From Woeseiaceae bacterium (GTDB taxonomy: Bacteria > Pseudomonadota > Gammaproteobacteria > Steroidobacterales > Woeseiaceae): a stretch of 64,000 nt of DNA. Location of the stretch: assembly GCA_028280615.1 (NCBI GenBank), contig JANQLK010000052.1:150734-214733 (forward strand). The letters are read 5' to 3'. The notes under the pieces are model-generated. The model saw only the letters and a list, made by a program, of their open reading frames with translations. It ran no database searches and was not told the DNA's origin. The first letter of the stretch is position 1. Every line of letters begins with the position of its first letter. The translations under genes were made by a program, and so were the position numbers. Shown one piece after another: positions 16,586-25,668 of the stretch.

Positions 16586-19495
16586 TCAGAAATTCGAGCG
16601 TACACCAAGGAAATACCGGCGGCCGATGAGATCGTAGACACCGGTGTTGGTGTTGGGTGGACCGCCGAGTCTGAATCCAAGGACCGGTGGATCGTTGTCG
16701 GTCAGGTTGTTGATGCCGCCGTATAACTCGAACATGTCCGACGCTGCAAATGACACCGACATGTCGAAGTAGTGCTCGGCATCGACACTGTCGATGAACT
16801 CCGTTTGTCCTTCGAGGAGATCCAGATCACCCAGCGTGCGCCATTGGAGCCGCCCCGTGAACGGGCCCGCCGCATAGGTTCCGGACAGCACCGACTTGAA
16901 GTCGAGCACGACCGGAACACCGGTGCCGGAACAGCTCGTGCCGAACTTGCCCGCGCAATCCAGAGGCGGCGCGCCGGGAATCGCGGTGATCTCGCGTTCG
17001 AACTGCCAGCCTGCGTTCCAGCTCAAGTTGAGTGTCGCGCCCTGGCCCCACAGTGAAAGCGAGTCGGGCAGGTCGATGCCATAGGTCGCCTGCAGGTCCA
17101 CTCCGCTGACAGTCAGCTCGGCAACGTTGGCCAGGCTCGATTCCACCTCGAATAGCTGACCGTTGGACAGACGCGAGACCCTCGAACAGAACGTTCCGTT
17201 GGCTTCCAGCGTCCGGAAGCACTCGTCGAGGACGAACTGCGCGGTCACCGATGCGATCGCGTCCGTCACTTCGATCTGATAGTAGTCGACCGTCAGGTTG
17301 AGCCCTTCGACAAAGCCCGGCTGGTAGACGAAGCCCAAGGTAATGGTGTCGGATTCTTCTTCCTGCAGTTCCGGATTGCCGCCGCCAACGGACGTTAGCC
17401 CGATGTTGATCTGCTGGAACATGTCGATTTCCGAGGCATCGACGCCCTGCTGAACGCACAGGTCGCGCTGGGCCTGAGAAGGCCCGTTGTCGACGTCGCA
17501 CGGATCGTTGCCGTTGGTGAATCCGGACGTCTGCGTCGCGAACAGATCGATTAGGCTTGGCGCGCGTATTGCCGTATTGAAGAAACCGCGCAGCTTGAAC
17601 GTATCACTAATCTGCCAGTCCAGACCGGCGCGCCATGTCGTCGCACTTCCGATCGTCGAATAGTCGGAGAAGCGTATGGCGCCTTCGAACGCCAGGTTTT
17701 CTATCGCCGGCAAATCGGCCAGCAACGGAACTCTGGCCTCGCCGAACACTTCCGTGACGTCCATCTCGCCGTCATTGGGCGGCACCTCCCGCGGGCCGTC
17801 GTTACGCACGAGGTCGTCGGGCACGAACGTGAAAGCGTCCTCTCGCCACTCGAGACCGAACGCGGCGGCCACCGGTCCGGCCGGCATGTCGAACAGGTCC
17901 CCCGCGATCGACGCGACGGCGGCCTGTCGCTCGAGCGAGGTAGACTGGAAGCGAGTCGGCGTCAGGAACCCGGCCATCTCCGGCGTGATCGATCCGATCC
18001 CGAAGATGTTTACGGGCACGCAGTTCGGCAACAGCGCAGTGCGGCACTGCGGCTCCTGCGTCACCGGGTCGATGACGATGTCGAGGCCGGCGTTGAGGGA
18101 ACGCGTCGAGACGACGTTCTGGGAAACGAATAGCTGGCTCGTGTCATGGTCCTGGAAGAACACGTCCCAGTTCCAGGGCGAATCGTCTGAGCCGATGTCG
18201 CCTCTCAGTCCGATCGTAAACGCCGCCGTTTTGCGATCGTAGTCGAATATGCGCGGACCCAGCTCATCGGCACGCCGGGCGGAACCGACGATCTCATAGT
18301 CGCCGTCGCCGTTCGGGTCGAAAAACGCAGCGTTCGCGGTGAAGAAGTCGATCGTTGCCTGCGACAGAATCGGATTGTTCGCAAGATTGGGGACGATCAG
18401 CGTGCCTGGCGCCGCGCCCTGTGTTCTCGGGGCAAACGCCGCCGGCGCCTGTTGAAACCCCTGAGAGTTGTCGATGTAAAAGTACTCGCCGTAAACGGTG
18501 ATGTCGTCGGCGATGTCGTAGCTGGCGAGACCCGAGAACTGGGTTCGCTCCCGGGGCCGCATCAGGAAATTCAGCGGTGCGAAATTGAAGCGGTCCTCAG
18601 GATCGCAGAACGGCAGCGGCTCACCGGACGGGCCAAAGCGAATTCCCGTAATGGCCGAGCACTCGGCGGGCGGTGTCAGGTCCACACCCGAAAGCGACAT
18701 GAGGTCCGTCATCGACAGGCCGATTCTCGTGCCGGGGATATTGCCGGAGCCGGACGGCACCAGTTCGCCGGCCGAATTCGGGTTCAGCGTGACCGCCGAA
18801 TACGCCCTGTCCGAAAAGAACACGGGGTCCCCGTCCGTATACGATCCATGAACGACGGCGTTGCCGCGGCCCCCGTCGATGTTGCCGCCGATAACGAAGT
18901 CGGCCCTGAGCGTGGCGCCGTCACCTTCGAAGGTCTCGTTGTGCGAGACATTGAAGCTAACGCCTTCGAACCGGTCGTTGAGCGTAAAGTTGACCGCGCC
19001 CGCGATGGCGTCTGAACCGTATACGGCTGACGCGCCGCCGGTGATCACCTCGACTTTCGATACGAGGATATCCGGGATTGTCGCAAGATCCACGAGCCCG
19101 CTCGTGTCGGCCGGAGCGAAACGCCGTCCGTTGACAAGGACGAGTGTCCTCGTCGGTCCCAGCGCTCGCAGGTTTGCGGACAGGACACCCGCACCGCCGC
19201 GGGCATTGGTCTGTGCCGTCACGTCCGTTTGCAACTGCGGGAATTCGTTCAACGTCTGCTCGAGCGTCACATTGCCGGCGTAGAAGAGTTCGTCGCCGTC
19301 GATCGTGACGAGAGGGCTCGGTGCGTCGAGGTCCCTTCTCACGAGGCGCGAGCCAGTGACAACGACTTCCTCGAGTAGCGCCTCGTCGCCGGTCGACTGA
19401 GCGTGTCCCTGCGTGGAGCCGAACGTCAGCGAAACGGCGATAGCACCTATCCGGACCAGTGCGCCGGACAGCCAGTGCCTGTCGAAAACCTTCAT
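16586..19495 (-). CDS. TonB-dependent outer-membrane receptor
   Basis: A 969-residue receptor. The start at 19495 is used (GGGGGGA 7 bases upstream, signal peptide ending GHAQS); an in-frame start 13 codons earlier is less likely. After the signal comes a plug domain (about residues 30-160: EEVVVTGSRLVRRDLDAPSP, TLVLVNGRRFAP, EVITGGASAVYGSDAIAGAVN). A 22-strand-type barrel follows, ending GRRYFLGVRSNF. The VNGRR and GGASAVYGSDAI motifs mark the large proteobacterial subfamily often linked to peptide or glycan use. Cargo is unknown; neighbouring peptidases and a class IV aminotransferase favour amino-acid-derived material. Its upstream region carries four phased TTGT-type repeats matching the GntR operator. 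Confidence 0.95.
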   Translation of the reverse strand: MKVFDRHWLSGALVRIGAIAVSLTFGSTQGHAQSTGDEALLEEVVVTGSRLVRRDLDAPSPLVTIDGDELFYAGNVTLEQTLNEFPQLQTDVTAQTNARGGAGVLSANLRALGPTRTLVLVNGRRFAPADTSGLVDLATIPDILVSKVEVITGGASAVYGSDAIAGAVNFTLNDRFEGVSFNVSHNETFEGDGATLRADFVIGGNIDGGRGNAVVHGSYTDGDPVFFSDRAYSAVTLNPNSAGELVPSGSGNIPGTRIGLSMTDLMSLSGVDLTPPAECSAITGIRFGPSGEPLPFCDPEDRFNFAPLNFLMRPRERTQFSGLASYDIADDITVYGEYFYIDNSQGFQQAPAAFAPRTQGAAPGTLIVPNLANNPILSQATIDFFTANAAFFDPNGDGDYEIVGSARRADELGPRIFDYDRKTAAFTIGLRGDIGSDDSPWNWDVFFQDHDTSQLFVSQNVVSTRSLNAGLDIVIDPVTQEPQCRTALLPNCVPVNIFGIGSITPEMAGFLTPTRFQSTSLERQAAVASIAGDLFDMPAGPVAAAFGLEWREDAFTFVPDDLVRNDGPREVPPNDGEMDVTEVFGEARVPLLADLPAIENLAFEGAIRFSDYSTIGSATTWRAGLDWQISDTFKLRGFFNTAIRAPSLIDLFATQTSGFTNGNDPCDVDNGPSQAQRDLCVQQGVDASEIDMFQQINIGLTSVGGGNPELQEEESDTITLGFVYQPGFVEGLNLTVDYYQIEVTDAIASVTAQFVLDECFRTLEANGTFCSRVSRLSNGQLFEVESSLANVAELTVSGVDLQATYGIDLPDSLSLWGQGATLNLSWNAGWQFEREITAIPGAPPLDCAGKFGTSCSGTGVPVVLDFKSVLSGTYAAGPFTGRLQWRTLGDLDLLEGQTEFIDSVDAEHYFDMSVSFAASDMFELYGGINNLTDNDPPVLGFRLGGPPNTNTGVYDLIGRRYFLGVRSNF

Positions 19496-19546
19496 CTCAA
19501 TCCCCCCGGTCAGAAAACTACTGCCCCCAGTCAAGATCCGGCTAGT

Positions 19547-19590
19547 TTGTATGCCAACTGTGCACTAATTGTCCACACATTGTATGCAAA
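19547..19590 (-). promoter_or_regulatory. Four 11-bp phased operator-like repeats upstream of the TonB receptor
   Basis: Four consecutive 11-mers begin at 19547, 19558, 19569 and 19580: TTGTATGCCAA, CTGTGCACTAA, TTGTCCACACA, TTGTATGCAAA. All follow a TTGTnnnCAA-like pattern with one repeat per helical turn, and they resemble the pair at the GntR gene, which has the same 11-bp offset. They lie 52-95 bases upstream of the receptor start and overlap TTGACT/TACAAT promoter-like hexamers on the minus strand. Confidence 0.6.
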
Positions 19591-19728
19591 GTCAATTTTA
19601 TCCCTTACAATCGGCAGTTCGTACACGCAAGTGCCTGTTTTAAAGGGACTGCCGACATCACGGACAAGGTCGCGAATCGTCCAAAGCGTCGGCAACACGG
19701 CCCCGGGTTTCATGGAGATCGGTCAACG

Positions 19729-20673
19729 ATGTCGGAGAGTCTGCCCAATTCGCATTTCGGCGCGCACGCGGCGATCGAAGACCCGCGCAATGCGTCGATC
19801 AAGATCTACGTCAACGGGGACCTGGTTCCGCGGCACGAAGCCAGGGTTTCGGTTTACGACAGCGGATTCATGCTGGGTGACGGCGTATGGGAGGGCCTGC
19901 GTCTCTACAACGGGAAATTTCTGTTCGAAGACATGCACCTCGATCGGCTCCTCGCCGGCGCAAAAGCGTTGGATATCGATATCGGCAAGTCGAAGCGCGA
20001 GCTTGCCGAAGCTATGCAAAAGACGGTTGCCGCCAACGGCATGTCCGACGGTGTGCACGTCCGGCTGATGGTGACGAGAGGGCCGAAGCGCACGCCGTTT
20101 CAGGATCCCCGCCTGTCGGATCAGGGCCCGACGATAGTCATCATTGCAGAGCACAAGGTAGCGAGTCCCGTGCCCGCGACTAATGGCATACGAATGTTCA
20201 CGGTCCATGTTCAGCGCGGCAATCCGACCGTGCAGGACCCGAAACTCAATTCCCACAGCAAGCTGAATTGCATCACGGCGATGATTCAGTCTTACAAGGC
20301 GGGATGTGATGAGGCGCTGATGCTCGATCCGCAGGGATTCGTGAATACCGGCAACTCCGTCAATTTCTTCATCGTGAAGGGGGGCGAGGTCTGGACGTCC
20401 ACGGGAGACTACTGCATGCCCGGAGTCACGCGAGCGAAGGTCATCGAGCTGTGTGAGCAGAACGGAATCGCCGTTCGGCAGAAGAATTTTTCGCTGCATG
20501 ATGCCTACAGTGCCGACGAAGCGTTCGTCACGGGCACGTTCGGCGGGCAGATTCCGGTCGTCGAGATCGACGGACGAACGATCGGCGACGGAAGGCCGGG
20601 CGAGATGCTGGGCCGTATCCGCTCGCTCTACCGCGACATGATCGATAGCGAGTGCCCGCCCGACGCCGGCTGA
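19729..20673 (+). CDS. PLP-dependent aminotransferase, class IV (BCAT/D-amino-acid aminotransferase fold)
   Basis: A 314-residue cytoplasmic fold-type IV PLP enzyme. The Schiff-base Lys178 lies in LNSHSKLNCI, and the family N-terminal block VSVYDSGFMLGDGVWEGLRLYNG is intact. The PLP-phosphate region reads FVNTGNSVNFF rather than the usual xAExxxxNIF, so the common Glu is Asn here; some BCAT-like subgroups share this. It transaminates amino or keto acids, either D-amino acids or branched-chain/aminodeoxychorismate-type; specificity is not clear. It stands 55 bases past the end of the receptor's upstream repeat region, and the M24 peptidase gene starts 73 bases downstream, fitting use of liberated amino acids. 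Confidence 0.88.
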   Translation: MSESLPNSHFGAHAAIEDPRNASIKIYVNGDLVPRHEARVSVYDSGFMLGDGVWEGLRLYNGKFLFEDMHLDRLLAGAKALDIDIGKSKRELAEAMQKTVAANGMSDGVHVRLMVTRGPKRTPFQDPRLSDQGPTIVIIAEHKVASPVPATNGIRMFTVHVQRGNPTVQDPKLNSHSKLNCITAMIQSYKAGCDEALMLDPQGFVNTGNSVNFFIVKGGEVWTSTGDYCMPGVTRAKVIELCEQNGIAVRQKNFSLHDAYSADEAFVTGTFGGQIPVVEIDGRTIGDGRPGEMLGRIRSLYRDMIDSECPPDAG

Positions 20674-20746
20674 GGCCGTTGCCCCGCAATAGACATCCGG
20701 ACAGAATGCGTCTTCACGACAAGAACAGAAACTGCGGGGAAGCAAA

Positions 20747-22207
20747 ATGTATGCTCGGTCCTGGATAGCCGTATCGCTCGTTCTAATCGCCGCAACAGCT
20801 AGTGCCCAGCACTACCAGACCGACTTCCCGCCCGAAGAGTTCCGCGCGCGCTGGGACAGGCTGTTCGATCGCATCGGCGACGACGCCGTCGCGTTCGTGC
20901 AGGGTGCACCCTCGGCACGCGGCTTCGAGTACCCGCGTCAGCACAACACCTTCTACTACCTGACCGGCATCGAGACGCCGCACAGCTATTTGTGGCTTGA
21001 CGGTCGAACGCGCGAAGTCACGGTCTATCTGCCGCCGCGCAACGAGCGGCTCGAGAAGGGCGAGGGCAAGCTCTTGTCCGCGGCGACGGTCGATCTCGTC
21101 AAGGAGCTCGTCGGTGTCGACCACGTCAGGAGCACCGACGACATGCGGGGAAACTGGCTCCGGGAAACGCTCGGCGAGGATATACCCGATCTGTACACGC
21201 CGTTCCGGCCCGAGGAGGGTTACGCGCAGAGCCGCTACGAACTCGATCTGGCAAACACGAACATCGCCAACGATCACTGGGACGGGCGCATCCCGCGTGA
21301 GATGCGACTCTTGAGCCTGCTCAAGACGCGCGGACCCAAACCCTGGGATGCACCCGAGCTCGAAGTGCGCGATCTCTCGCCGATCCTCGACGATCTGCGC
21401 ATGATCAAGAGCGAGCGCGAGATCGCGCTGATCCGCCGGGCGTCCGAGATCGCGGGCTTTGGTGTCATGGAGGCGATCAAGAGCACCCGGCCCGGTGTTA
21501 CCGAGTACCAGCTCGATGCCGCGGCGCGATACGTGTTCCTGGTCAATGGCGCGCGTCTCGACGGCTATCGATCGATCACGGCAAGCGGCATCGAGAACAT
21601 CAACACGGGCCACTACTTCCGCAACACGCGCACGCTCGAAGCGGGCGACCTCGTGCTCATGGACTACGCGCCCGACTACCGCTACTACGTCAGCGACATC
21701 GGCCGTATGTGGCCGGTCAACGGCCGGTATACCGCGGCGCAGCGGGAACTGCTCGAACCGATACTGCGCTACCGCGACTTCGTACTCGAGCGCATTCGCC
21801 CCGGTGTCATGGCCGACCAGGTGCTAGAGGAGGCGGCCGAGGCCATGGAGGGCTGGTTCGATGCCAACCCGTTCGTGAACAGGCACTACGAGGAGGCCGC
21901 GCGCGACATGGTCGCGAGAGGCAGCGGTGTGTTCTCGCACCCGGTCGGCATGGCCGTGCACGACGACGGCGACTACAATTACCGGCGCCTGCCGCTCGCG
22001 CCCGGCATGGTGTTCTCGGTCGATCCGACGCTTCGCGTCCCCGAGGAGAACCTGTACCTGCGCTACGAGGACACCGTCGTCGTGACCGAAGACGGCGTCG
22101 AGAACTTTACCGACTTCCTCCCCTCCGAGCTCGACGATCTCGAAGCGTTGATGCGCGAGGAGGGCGTCGTGCAGAAGGTGCCCGCCATCACCGACTGGCC
22201 CGACTAA
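20747..22207 (+). CDS. Secreted M24B Xaa-Pro aminopeptidase (PepP-like)
   Basis: A 486-residue exported aminopeptidase-P-like protein. A signal peptide (MYARSWIAVSLVLIAATASAQ) precedes an AMP_N-type domain (FPPEEFRARWDRLFDRIGDD ... YLTGIETPHSYLWL). The catalytic M24 domain has Asp-x10-Asp in MDYAPDYRYYVSDIG, His in FSHPVGMAVHD, and the final Glu in LRYEDTVVVT. The fourth ligand, normally Glu in VEPG, is Asp here (FSVDPTL); Asp can still coordinate metal. Such enzymes remove the N-terminal residue before proline. It is convergent with the DUF885 gene, only 3 bases apart. Confidence 0.88.
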   Translation: MYARSWIAVSLVLIAATASAQHYQTDFPPEEFRARWDRLFDRIGDDAVAFVQGAPSARGFEYPRQHNTFYYLTGIETPHSYLWLDGRTREVTVYLPPRNERLEKGEGKLLSAATVDLVKELVGVDHVRSTDDMRGNWLRETLGEDIPDLYTPFRPEEGYAQSRYELDLANTNIANDHWDGRIPREMRLLSLLKTRGPKPWDAPELEVRDLSPILDDLRMIKSEREIALIRRASEIAGFGVMEAIKSTRPGVTEYQLDAAARYVFLVNGARLDGYRSITASGIENINTGHYFRNTRTLEAGDLVLMDYAPDYRYYVSDIGRMWPVNGRYTAAQRELLEPILRYRDFVLERIRPGVMADQVLEEAAEAMEGWFDANPFVNRHYEEAARDMVARGSGVFSHPVGMAVHDDGDYNYRRLPLAPGMVFSVDPTLRVPEENLYLRYEDTVVVTEDGVENFTDFLPSELDDLEALMREEGVVQKVPAITDWPD

Positions 22208-22210
22208 CGG

Positions 22211-23980
22211 CTAAGGGTCACCGTAGAACCGCCAGTTGCTCTCGTAATCGGCCGTTAGCGGAAGCCCGAGAAGCCGGGCACGCACGAGTTCGACGGGCAT
22301 CCGGCCACCCTGCATGATCGCGTCATGGAACTCGGTCGGCGTCATGAGCCCGGTGCCGACAATCTCGTCGTACAGCGCGCGGAATTGCAGCGCGCCGGTC
22401 ATGTAGGCGATCTGGTAGAGCGGCGCATCGCGCGTCGTGCGGCGCACTTCGGCCTCGGCGTTGGCGCGCTCGTGGCCCACGCGTTCGACCAAAAAGTCGA
22501 TGCACTCCTCGGGCGTCCAGCGGCCGAGGTGATAGTTCAGCGAGAAGATGATCCTGGCGGCGCGGTGCAACCGCCAGAACAGCATGCCGATGCGGTCGGG
22601 ATCGTTGCGCGGGAAGTCGGTCTCGAGGAGCACGAACTCCCAGTACAGCGCCCAGCCTTCGCCCCAGAACGGCGTGCGGGCGAGGTCGCCGCGGTGCGGA
22701 TTGAAGCGCCGCGTCATAAAGCCCTGCATATGGTGGCCGGGCACGAGCTCGTGCTGCACGGTGCCGAAGTTGAAGTGCGGCGTGTTGCCGCGCTGGCTCA
22801 TGCGCTTGTCCTGGTGGCGCATCGTGTTGGTCGGATAGGAGACGCGCGTCACCTCGCCGCCCGTAAAGAACGGGTTGACGAGCTGGCGCTCGGGCGTCTG
22901 CATCGCGAGCCGCCACACTTCGCGCGACAGCGGCGGCAGCGTGATGACGTCCATGTTCTCGATGTAGTTCTCGGAATAGTCGCCGATCTCGAAGATCCGC
23001 CAGGGCTTCTCGCCGGGCGGCGGCGCGAGCTCCTTCGTGTACTCGAGCGCGGCGAGCCAGTCGTCGCCGAAGCCCATGTCGTTGGAGACGAGCCGGAACT
23101 GTTCCTCGATCCACGCGAACTCGGTCTCGCCGATGCGGATCATCTCGCGGGCCGTGTACGGGATCATCTCGACCGTGAGGTCGGCCTTAAGCCCCTCGGC
23201 GAGCACGGGGTCGCCGATGATCGGCGCGACCTCGCCCTCGACGATGCCGACGAGGTGGGCGTTGATCGCATCCCGGTACGCGACGAGGCGCTCGACGACG
23301 CGGCCGTAGGGTTCGGGGACCCAGAAGTTGTACATCGGGTCGTAGCCGTCGTAGAACGTGTTCCAGTCGGCGAGTACCTCGCGAAGGTGTTCGACCTGGT
23401 TCGCGGCGCGCCAGGCTACGACCGGGCTCACGTCGATATCGGCATCACCGCTTTCGAGTGCCGCGGTCAGCCCGGCGAGCTGGTCCGCGACGACGTCCAG
23501 GGATTCGGCCGCCGTGCGCGGATGCACCCGGATCCTGTCATGCCGGTCCTCCTGGAACTTCCGGAGCGTGTCGCTGAACGGCAGGAGCGGCGCGATCGCC
23601 TGGCCGCGCTGCTCCTCGAGCGCGAGCATCTCGATGTTGTAGTCGATGCGGTGCTTGAGCGCGACGTAGTCGATCTGGCCCTCGAAGTTCAGGTCCTCGA
23701 AGTCGAGTTCCCGCAGGCGCTCGCGCCATCCCAGGTGGAACATCGACAGGCGTTCGATGCGCGCCGGTGAGTACTCGACCGGATAGCGCCGCTCGATGGC
23801 CTCGCGGTCGAGGACATAGCGGCTGACGGCATTGCGCAGATCGCTCTCGCCGCGCGCGAACGCAACGAGTGAATCGAGTGCGGGCGGGTCGTCGGCCCAG
23901 CCGGGCGGCAGCACGAGGTTCGGGTTCTCTGCGATGGTCGCGGCGGGGGCGAGCAGCAACAGGAGCAGGGCACGTTTCAT
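22211..23980 (-). CDS. DUF885 family secreted metallopeptidase-like protein
   Basis: A 589-residue protein with a signal peptide (MKRALLLLLLAPAATIA). It carries the DUF885 hallmark HELVPGHHMQ at residues 410-419, an HExxPGHH variant of a zinc-binding helix, followed by a GEGWALYWE segment with a likely third ligand and RAARIIFSLNYHLGRWT further on. Family members are large helical, M32/M3-like fold proteins assumed to be peptidases; few have known substrates. It is transcribed divergently from the S10 carboxypeptidase, with which it shares a 142-base upstream region containing a TATATAATATAT element, so co-regulation of two secreted peptidases is likely. Confidence 0.88.
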   Translation of the reverse strand: MKRALLLLLLAPAATIAENPNLVLPPGWADDPPALDSLVAFARGESDLRNAVSRYVLDREAIERRYPVEYSPARIERLSMFHLGWRERLRELDFEDLNFEGQIDYVALKHRIDYNIEMLALEEQRGQAIAPLLPFSDTLRKFQEDRHDRIRVHPRTAAESLDVVADQLAGLTAALESGDADIDVSPVVAWRAANQVEHLREVLADWNTFYDGYDPMYNFWVPEPYGRVVERLVAYRDAINAHLVGIVEGEVAPIIGDPVLAEGLKADLTVEMIPYTAREMIRIGETEFAWIEEQFRLVSNDMGFGDDWLAALEYTKELAPPPGEKPWRIFEIGDYSENYIENMDVITLPPLSREVWRLAMQTPERQLVNPFFTGGEVTRVSYPTNTMRHQDKRMSQRGNTPHFNFGTVQHELVPGHHMQGFMTRRFNPHRGDLARTPFWGEGWALYWEFVLLETDFPRNDPDRIGMLFWRLHRAARIIFSLNYHLGRWTPEECIDFLVERVGHERANAEAEVRRTTRDAPLYQIAYMTGALQFRALYDEIVGTGLMTPTEFHDAIMQGGRMPVELVRARLLGLPLTADYESNWRFYGDP

Positions 23981-24039
23981 GGCGAGTCTCCGGGTTCGGC
24001 GTGGGAATCGGCCGAATCGATGCGCGAACGTTGAATTAA

Positions 24040-24051
24040 TATATAATATAT
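24040..24051. promoter_or_regulatory. TATATAATATAT element in the divergent DUF885 / S10 peptidase promoter
   Basis: The 12-base core TATATAATATAT is identical to that at 12888-12899 and, in reverse complement, at 34541-34552. It is 60 bases from the DUF885 start and 72 from the S10 start, within a local AT-rich island (24031-24055). Confidence 0.5.
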
Positions 24052-24122
24052 CGATTCCACGCGTGCTTTCGACCTTACGAGAATGTGCCGCGGCAACCGC
24101 CGGCCGGCACGGGGGACATACG

Positions 24123-25658
24123 ATGTTGCGATACGGTTGGACAATCCTGGTGTCACTGTTGTTCTCGCTGAACGCGTTCGCCGACGATCATGAAACCGGC
24201 GAATCCGGCGACGGCATGCAGGCCGAAGAGCCGAAAGCCGAATCGGTCACGACCGAACACAGCGTGCGCATCGACGGCAGGACGATTCGCTACACGGCGA
24301 CGGCCGGGCTCATGCCGATACGCAACGACGACAAGAAGGCCATCGGCCTGTTCGGCTATACGGCGTACTTCAAGCAGGGCGTCGAGGACCCGTCGACGCG
24401 GCCGATCCTGTTCGCCTACAACGGCGGCCCGGGCTCGGCGTCGATCTGGCTGCACATGGGCGTGCTCGGCCCGCGCATCATCCCGGTAAACGACACCGAG
24501 GTCACGGGTCCGGCGCCGTACGGCGCCGTCAACAACGAACACAGTATCCTCGACGTTGCCGACCTCGTCATGATGGACCCGGTCGGCACGGGTTACGCGA
24601 TCCTCGCGGGCGAGGGCAAGCCCGAGGACTTCTGGGGCGTCGACCCGGACATAGCGGCAGCCTCGCAGTTCATCTCGCGCTTCATCACCGACAACAACCG
24701 CTGGCAGTCGCCGAAGTTCGTACTCGGCGAAAGCTACGGCGGCGTTCGCACGGGCGGCGTCGCGTATCGGCTGCTCGACAAGTACGGCATGGGCCTGAAC
24801 GGCGTGATTCTCGTGTCGCCGTTCATGGATGCCGCGGCCGCGCGCGACCGCTTCGCCATGGACCTGCCGCATGCGCTGTACCTGCCGACGCTTGCGGCGA
24901 CGGCCTGGTACCACAACGCGATCGCCGATCGGCCCGACGACCTCGAGGCCTTCGTCGACGAGGTCGAACGCTTCGCGCTCGAGGAGTACTCGCCGGCGCT
25001 CCTGAAGGGCACGTCGCTGCCCGCCGACGAACGCGCCGCCGTGATCCGCAAGCTGTCGGCCTACACGGGCTTAAGCGAAACATACTGGGATCATGCCAAT
25101 TTGCGCGTCGCGCACTTCGCCTTCACGCAGGAACTGCTGCGCGACGAGGACGTCGTCGTCGGCCGCGTCGATTCGCGTTTCAAGGGTCGAAGCCTCAACC
25201 GCACGGCCGAGACGATGCAGTACGATCCGTTCGGCGCCTCGGTCGGCCCGGCCTTCAAGGCGGGTTTCATGCACTATCTGACCAACGACCTGGGCTTCAA
25301 GCAGGACGATCGCGATTACGTCGTGTCGGGGGGGCTGTGGTCCAACTGGGACTGGCTGCACACGCTGCCGAGCGGTCAGCAGACGCTGATAACCAACACG
25401 GCGATCGATCTCGCGACGACGATGACGCTGTACCCGCCCATGAAGGTGCTCGTACAACAGGGCTACTTCGACCTCGCGACGCCGCACTTCGTCTGGGAGT
25501 ACGTGCTGTCGCACATGGACCTCGACGAGGAACAGCTGTCCAGAATCACGACCGAGATGTACGAGTCGGGCCACATGATGTACGTACACCCGCCTTCGCT
25601 CCTGAAGTACAAACAGGATCTCGCGCGGTTCATCACCGAGAACGACGGCATCGACTGA
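24123..25658 (+). CDS. Secreted S10 serine carboxypeptidase family protein
   Basis: A 511-residue alpha/beta-hydrolase-fold peptidase that removes C-terminal residues. The start at 24123 (GGGGGA about 9 bases upstream) opens a signal peptide ending AFADD; an open frame reaching 23832 has no support and overlaps the divergent gene. The catalytic triad is visible: Ser204 in GESYGG, Asp450 in QGYFDLATPH and His484 in SGHMMYV, with the oxyanion motif NGGPGSAS near residue 100 and MDPVGTGYA near 151. It precedes a sulfatase by 10 bases (same operon). It complements the M1 aminopeptidase and M24 enzymes in trimming extracellular or periplasmic peptides. Confidence 0.92.
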   Translation: MLRYGWTILVSLLFSLNAFADDHETGESGDGMQAEEPKAESVTTEHSVRIDGRTIRYTATAGLMPIRNDDKKAIGLFGYTAYFKQGVEDPSTRPILFAYNGGPGSASIWLHMGVLGPRIIPVNDTEVTGPAPYGAVNNEHSILDVADLVMMDPVGTGYAILAGEGKPEDFWGVDPDIAAASQFISRFITDNNRWQSPKFVLGESYGGVRTGGVAYRLLDKYGMGLNGVILVSPFMDAAAARDRFAMDLPHALYLPTLAATAWYHNAIADRPDDLEAFVDEVERFALEEYSPALLKGTSLPADERAAVIRKLSAYTGLSETYWDHANLRVAHFAFTQELLRDEDVVVGRVDSRFKGRSLNRTAETMQYDPFGASVGPAFKAGFMHYLTNDLGFKQDDRDYVVSGGLWSNWDWLHTLPSGQQTLITNTAIDLATTMTLYPPMKVLVQQGYFDLATPHFVWEYVLSHMDLDEEQLSRITTEMYESGHMMYVHPPSLLKYKQDLARFITENDGID

Positions 25659-25668
25659 GCGCGACGAA

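Noticed and set aside
22325..23770. A 481-codon plus-strand open frame
   Set aside because: Antisense to DUF885, whose HELVPGHHMQ motif and signal peptide show the true frame.
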